Source of the DNA: DAOTZS01 sp034434335 | GTDB lineage: Bacteria > Chloroflexota > Anaerolineae > CG2-30-64-16 | Assembly (NCBI GenBank): GCA_034434335.1 | Contig: DAOTZS010000232.1 | Coordinates: 1 to 8,597 of the forward strand | Direction of reading: 5' to 3' | DNA length: 8,597 nt | Part shown: piece after piece, positions 5,325 through 8,597 of the stretch | Position numbering within the stretch: the first letter of the stretch is position 1 | Layout of the letters: the number at the start of each line of letters is the position of its first letter | Program-made: the position numbers and the translations under genes | Notes under the pieces: generated by a model | The model's database searches: none | Seen by the model: the letters and a program-made list of their open reading frames with translations, nothing else | Told to the model about the DNA's origin: nothing

Positions 5325-6332
5325 ATGAGCCTGTCCACCGAGCAACTACGCGACGCACATCGCCGAATGGTGTTGATTCGCGGCTTCGAGCGACGTTGCA
5401 TCGAGCTTTACGAGCGCGGCCTCATTCGGGGCTCGCTTCACCCATGCATCGGACAGGAAGCTACCGGTGTGGGGACAGCTATGGCCCTACGCGATGACGA
5501 TTACCTGTTGACGAACTATCGCGGCCATGGCCACGCTCTGGCCAAAGGGATTAGCCCGCGCGCGGCTATGGCGGAGATGCTGGGTCGGCGCACGGGCTGC
5601 TGCAAGGGCAAGGGCGGCTCTATGCATTGGACCGATGTTACCCACGGCATCATGCCGGCCAACGCGATCGTGGCCGGCGGCATCCCCATCGCGGTCGGCT
5701 GCGCGTTGGCCTCGAAACTGGACGGGCTCGATCGCGTGACGGTCGTCTTTTTCGGCGACGGCGCCATCAACCAGGGAGCGTTTCACGAGGCGATGAATCT
5801 GGCCGCCATCTGGAGGGCGCCGGTGATTTTCATCTGCGAGAATAACCTGTACTCAGAGATGACGCCCATTGCCAAGACGACGCCCAATAAAGACTTGGCC
5901 GAACGGGCCGCCGCCTATTACATCCCGGCCGAAATCGTAGACGGCAATGACGTGGAGGCAATGTATGATGCCGTCAGGCGTGCGGCCGAGCGGGCACGCC
6001 GGGGCGAGGGGGCAACCTTCATCGAGGCAAAAACTTACCGCACCGTAGGGCATATGATTGGTGATCCAGAGCCGTATCGCACTCGTGAAGAGGTCGCCGA
6101 GTGGCGTAAGAAAGATCCGATCGCGCGAGCGCGAGCGCGCCTGCTGGAGCGCGGCGTGTCCGAGGCCGAATTGGTCTCGGATGAGCAGGAAGTGGCACGC
6201 ATCCTCGATGACGCGGTAGAGTTCGCCCAGGCCAGCCCCTGGCCAGAGGGCCACGAGGTGTTCGCCGACCTCTTCTCTACACCGGTGCCGATTTGTGATA
6301 AACTAGGTAGGAGAATAACCGAACCGCGGTGA
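5325..6332 (+). CDS. Thiamine-diphosphate 2-oxoacid dehydrogenase E1 component, alpha subunit (PDH/acetoin dehydrogenase type)
   Basis: With the beta subunit this forms the E1 enzyme that decarboxylates a 2-oxoacid (or cleaves acetoin) on thiamine diphosphate and passes the acyl group to E2 lipoyl. The ThDP/Mg motif is GDGAINQG at residues 144-151, ending with ENN at 172-174. The loop GCCKGKGGSMHWTD (91-104) and the active-site loop YRTVGHMIGDPEPYR (238-252, His243) are family hallmarks. A length of 335 residues is normal for AcoA/PdhA-type subunits. AAGGAG at 5313-5318 lies six bases before the ATG. The sequence fits AcoA-like acetoin dehydrogenase, pyruvate or branched-chain enzymes about equally, so the substrate is left open. 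Its beta partner lies about 1.9 kb downstream, separated by two other genes. Confidence 0.94.
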   Translation: MSLSTEQLRDAHRRMVLIRGFERRCIELYERGLIRGSLHPCIGQEATGVGTAMALRDDDYLLTNYRGHGHALAKGISPRAAMAEMLGRRTGCCKGKGGSMHWTDVTHGIMPANAIVAGGIPIAVGCALASKLDGLDRVTVVFFGDGAINQGAFHEAMNLAAIWRAPVIFICENNLYSEMTPIAKTTPNKDLAERAAAYYIPAEIVDGNDVEAMYDAVRRAAERARRGEGATFIEAKTYRTVGHMIGDPEPYRTREEVAEWRKKDPIARARARLLERGVSEAELVSDEQEVARILDDAVEFAQASPWPEGHEVFADLFSTPVPICDKLGRRITEPR

Positions 6333-6345
6333 AAGAGAGATCTCG

Positions 6346-7206
6346 ATGCGATTAGGTGTCGCCGGAGCAATTGTTCCTCGTCAGTTGGATGCTGTAAATG
6401 ATCGAGTTGCCGCCAAGATCGCCGCGCTGGGCTTCAGCGGCGTGGGCGTGCACTTCGAGGGTGACCCGGAGAGCCTCCCCCGGGCGGAGTTGCAACGGGT
6501 TCGGGCCATCTTCGCCGATCATGGCATCCGGATCGTCCAGTCGTGGGGATGGCAACAGCCCTTGATTCACCCGGACGAATCGGTGCGGCGGGTGGCGGTA
6601 CGCACGCTGCAACACGCGATTCGAGTGGCCGCCGACCTGGAGGCGGACATGGTGATGACCGGCCCTGGCAGCCTGAACCCGCGCGGGCCGTGGTGGCCTC
6701 ATCCGGGGAACCATACACTTGCTGCTGAGGACGCCCTGGTGCGCAGCCTGCAAGAAGTCGTCATTGCCTGCGAGGCGCACGGCATACCCATTGCGCTGGA
6801 GTGCCACGTGACCAGCACATTGGACAGCGCCGGGCGCGTCCGGCGCGTGGTGGAGCGCGTGGGATCACCCTGGATCAGGGTGAACCTGGACCCGGTCAAC
6901 TTCGTGCGCGATCTGCCCACCCTGTTTGATACCACCGGACTGCTTGTTGAGCTGTTTGACACGCTGGGCCCGTACATCCTCGCGGCTCATGTCAAAGATG
7001 TCTACGTAGAGGATCGCCACGTCATTCACATCAGCGAGACCGTGCCTGGCGACGGTGTACTGGACTTCGACACGTTCTTCCGCCGTTTTGAGGCCCTCTT
7101 GCCCGACGGCTACACTATCGTCGAGCACTTGCCGGAAAGCCTGGTGCCACAGGCGATGGCCTTCGTGACCCACAAGCTTGCGGCGCTTAACATCCCGATT
7201 CGGTAA
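6346..7206 (+). CDS. Sugar phosphate isomerase/epimerase-like TIM-barrel protein, C-terminus altered by element insertion
   Basis: This belongs to the xylose-isomerase-like TIM-barrel (AP endonuclease family 2) superfamily, which carries out metal-dependent isomerisation, epimerisation or dehydration of sugars and related acids. Likely metal ligands at the usual strand ends are Glu152 (IALECHVT), Asp182 (VNLDPVN), His215 (ILAAHVKD) and Glu260 (TIVEHLP), so the active site looks intact. The length of 286 residues is typical. The start is 13 bp after the E1 alpha stop, with AGAGAGA as a modest ribosome site. The stop TAA at 7204-7206 lies within the left end of element copy 2, which begins at the third base of the Arg286 codon. 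Removing the element and one target duplication restores 12 more codons (TLITRSVSSQGG) and TGA at 7411-7413. The lost tail is beyond the barrel core, so activity probably survives. Confidence 0.88.
   Translation: MRLGVAGAIVPRQLDAVNDRVAAKIAALGFSGVGVHFEGDPESLPRAELQRVRAIFADHGIRIVQSWGWQQPLIHPDESVRRVAVRTLQHAIRVAADLEADMVMTGPGSLNPRGPWWPHPGNHTLAAEDALVRSLQEVVIACEAHGIPIALECHVTSTLDSAGRVRRVVERVGSPWIRVNLDPVNFVRDLPTLFDTTGLLVELFDTLGPYILAAHVKDVYVEDRHVIHISETVPGDGVLDFDTFFRRFEALLPDGYTIVEHLPESLVPQAMAFVTHKLAALNIPIR
7195..7202. repeat. Target-site duplication, left flank of element copy 2
   Basis: CCGATTCG, within codons 284-286 of the TIM-barrel gene, is repeated exactly at 7366-7373 on the other side of the element. 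Confidence 0.88.
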
Positions 7207-7365
7207 CTATTCAGCGGTGACTGGAAGTCACCCTTTTTGGGCCTGCGGCCAGTGGTCGGCCTTCGCCGACCTTTCTCTTGATACATACATGAGAGGTGTC
7301 GGCGGAGGCCGACACCCGGCACGTAGTGCCCAGGATGGGCGATTTCAATCGGCCTGAATAGTTAC
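7203..7365. mobile_element. MITE-like non-autonomous element, copy 2 (163 bp)
   Basis: This copy has the same 12-bp ends (GTAACTATTCAG / CTGAATAGTTAC) and orientation as the one at 1522-1657, flanked by an 8-bp duplication, CCGATTCG. It differs from copy 1 by a few substitutions and a 27-bp longer middle, which contains an extra perfect hairpin: GGTCGGC (7254-7260), loop CTTC, GCCGACC (7265-7271). The GGAG-loop stem (7295-7316) is fully Watson-Crick here, where copy 1 has a G-T pair. It interrupts the 3' end of the TIM-barrel gene and separates it from the short-chain dehydrogenase gene. As in copy 1, the ends and duplication length fit an IS66-family transposase acting in trans; no transposase gene is in the window. 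Confidence 0.88.
7216..7238 (+). terminator. Terminator-like hairpin carried by element copy 2
   Basis: GGTGACT (7216-7222) pairs with AGTCACC (7226-7232) around GGA, followed by C and TTTTT (7234-7238). It lies ten bases after the new stop codon of the TIM-barrel gene and could reduce transcription into the dehydrogenase and E1 beta genes. The stem is short, so any effect is probably partial. Confidence 0.35.
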
Positions 7366-7373
7366 CCGATTCG
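7366..7373. repeat. Target-site duplication, right flank of element copy 2
   Basis: CCGATTCG immediately follows the right inverted repeat and is identical to 7195-7202. The old coding frame of the TIM-barrel gene resumes across this point. Confidence 0.88.
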
Positions 7374-7421
7374 TACGTTGATTACCCGTAGTGTTTCCAG
7401 CCAGGGTGGATGAGAGACCTT

Positions 7422-8174
7422 ATGAGCTTACAAGGAAAGGTCATAATTGTTACCGGTGGGGCTCAGGGCATTGGTGCGGCGACTGCTCAGTTGTGTGCCG
7501 CGCGCGGGGCGTCGGTGATCATCGCCGACGTCAACGACCGTGATGGCGAGCAGGTGGCAGCTTCCATCCGCGCGGGGGGTGGCGATGCCTGGTTCCAGCG
7601 CACCGACGTGCGCAGTGAGGACGAGGTGCGGGCGCTGATCGAAGAGGTGCGTGAGCGCTATGGCCGGTTGGATGTCCTCATCGCCGCGGCCGGCGTGCTC
7701 AAGGGGGCTTATCTCCAGCCAGAGGAGTTATCGCTGGAGGATTTCGAGACGGTTCTGGATGTGAATGTCAAAGGGGTCTTCCTTTGCGCCAAGTATGCGA
7801 CGCCGCTGCTGGAGGCGAGCGGGCATGGCGTGATCATCATCCTCGCGTCGGGGGCGGGGGTGACCGGCCCCAGCTCGTCTCTGGCTTATGGCGCCAGCAA
7901 GGGGGGCGCCAATGGCCTGGGCATGACCCTGGCTCATCACCTGGCGCCGCGCGGCATCCGCGTCAATGTCGTCTGTCCCGGCGAGATCGCCACGGCCATG
8001 AAGCTGAGCGTGATCGCCGCTGAAGCCCGGCGGGCCGGACGTTCGCCGGAAGAGGCCATTGCCCAGGCTCAGGCGCAGGGGCGGCTGGGGACGCCGGAGG
8101 GTGTCGCCCGCGTCATCGCCTTCCTGGCCTCGGACGAGGCCGATTACGTGCGTGGCACGGTGTTCACCCGGTAG
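7422..8174 (+). CDS. Short-chain dehydrogenase/reductase (classical SDR), atypical C-terminus
   Basis: This is a NAD(P)-dependent oxidoreductase, probably oxidising or reducing a hydroxyl/keto group on the pathway's sugar-derived intermediate. The cofactor motif TGGAQGIG is at residues 11-18, and Asp36 at the end of the second strand (VIIADVND) suggests NAD(H). The NNAG motif is replaced by AAAG (88-91). The catalytic set is complete: Asn115 (DVNVKG), Ser143, Tyr156 and Lys160 (YGASK). The start at 7422 gives the usual MSLQGK opening with GAGAG upstream; an ATG at 7410 would add four residues (MRDL) and overlaps the ancestral stop of the previous gene as ATGA. The protein ends at ...DYVRGTVFTR, where relatives usually continue with VDGG and several more residues. 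The substrate is unknown. Confidence 0.9.
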   Translation: MSLQGKVIIVTGGAQGIGAATAQLCAARGASVIIADVNDRDGEQVAASIRAGGGDAWFQRTDVRSEDEVRALIEEVRERYGRLDVLIAAAGVLKGAYLQPEELSLEDFETVLDVNVKGVFLCAKYATPLLEASGHGVIIILASGAGVTGPSSSLAYGASKGGANGLGMTLAHHLAPRGIRVNVVCPGEIATAMKLSVIAAEARRAGRSPEEAIAQAQAQGRLGTPEGVARVIAFLASDEADYVRGTVFTR

Positions 8175-8214
8175 AAACAGATTGCTACCCTTTGTGAAGT
8201 AGGCATAGAGAGCT

Positions 8215-8597
8215 ATGATACGTGAGCTAACTTACAGCCAGGCCCTTCGTGAGGCACTCATCGAGGAAATGGAACGCGACCCCAATGTGATCTTGTTGGG
8301 GGAAGACATCGGTGTCTATGGCGGTGTATTCAAGGTAACCGAAGGGCTACTGGCCCGCTTCGGCCCAGAACGCGTCCGTGAGACCCCTATCTCTGAGGCC
8401 GGCTTTATCGGCGCGGCGACGGGGCTGGCGATGTGCGGCAAACGGCCGGTAGCCGAGCTCATGTTTATGGACTTCGCCTGGGTTGCCGCAGATCAAATCT
8501 GGAACCAGGCCGCCAAGATGCGCCAGATGTCCGGCGGACAGGTGAGCGTGCCCCTGGTTATCCGCACCCAACAAGGTGGCGGGCGCGGCAACGCCGC
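8215..8597 (+). CDS. 2-oxoacid dehydrogenase E1 component, beta subunit (partial, runs off window)
   Basis: This is the N-terminal 127 codons of the E1 beta partner of the alpha subunit encoded at 5325; the frame is open to the window edge. Hallmarks are LLGEDIGVYGGVFKVTEGL (28-45), the cofactor-contacting Glu61 in TPISEAGFIGAATGLA, and FMDFAWVAADQIWNQAAKMR (84-103) leading to GGQVSVPLVIRT. Beta subunits are normally about 325-340 residues, so roughly 60% lies outside. ATG at 8215 follows an AGAGAG-type ribosome site and lies 40 bp after the SDR stop. With the alpha subunit it makes the alpha2beta2 E1. Lipoyl E2 and E3 genes would be expected further downstream. Confidence 0.93.
   Translation, partial: MIRELTYSQALREALIEEMERDPNVILLGEDIGVYGGVFKVTEGLLARFGPERVRETPISEAGFIGAATGLAMCGKRPVAELMFMDFAWVAADQIWNQAAKMRQMSGGQVSVPLVIRTQQGGGRGNA

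Noticed and set aside
8165..8190. Hairpin GGTAG/CTACC at the SDR stop as a terminator
   Set aside because: A 5-bp stem with a long loop and no T-run is too weak, and the E1 beta gene continues 40 bp downstream in the same direction.

Overview
The window looks like part of a chromosome from a GC-rich, probably thermophilic or soil/hot-spring member of the Chloroflexota (Anaerolineae-like). That placement is an inference. It rests on the substrate-binding lipoprotein with a proline/threonine-rich linker after its lipobox, the C/G-tract hairpin repeats between genes, and the degenerate kinase-like HTH/receiver protein. Nothing here fixes the taxon.

Layout. Positions 1-1042 (minus strand) hold the 5' part of a signalling gene: an HTH-like segment, a degenerate histidine-kinase ATPase-like segment and a receiver domain cut by the window edge. 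A near-consensus sigma-70 promoter (TTGGAC-17-TATAAT) lies just upstream. Positions 1043-1715 are intergenic and hold divergent promoter candidates, three consecutive hairpins and one copy of a small mobile element (1522-1657). Positions 1716-5003 (plus strand) encode a CUT1-type sugar ABC importer: lipoprotein binding protein, then two permeases. No ATPase gene is present. A strong hairpin separates the binding-protein gene from the permease genes. Positions 5017-5250 are a broken remnant of a uroporphyrinogen-decarboxylase-like (UroD/MtaA superfamily) gene.

From 5325 onward lies a second gene set: a thiamine-diphosphate 2-oxoacid dehydrogenase E1 alpha subunit, a xylose-isomerase-like TIM-barrel protein, a short-chain dehydrogenase, and the start of the E1 beta subunit, which runs off the window. 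Together they suggest import of a carbohydrate, its isomerisation/epimerisation and NAD-dependent oxidation, then oxidative decarboxylation of a 2-oxoacid. The substrate cannot be read from the sequence. E2 and E3 genes would be expected downstream.

The most distinctive signal is a pair of MITE-like elements (1522-1657 and 7203-7365). They share perfect 12-bp terminal inverted repeats (GTAACTATTCAG), and each is flanked by its own perfect 8-bp target duplication (GCTCTTTC and CCGATTCG). Ends starting with GTAA and 8-bp duplications fit mobilisation by an IS66-family transposase. The second copy landed inside the 3' end of the TIM-barrel gene. It supplies that gene's present stop codon, and removing it in silico restores 12 more codons and a stop that meets the next gene in an ATGA overlap. 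I see no CRISPR array, tRNA, rRNA or defence system.
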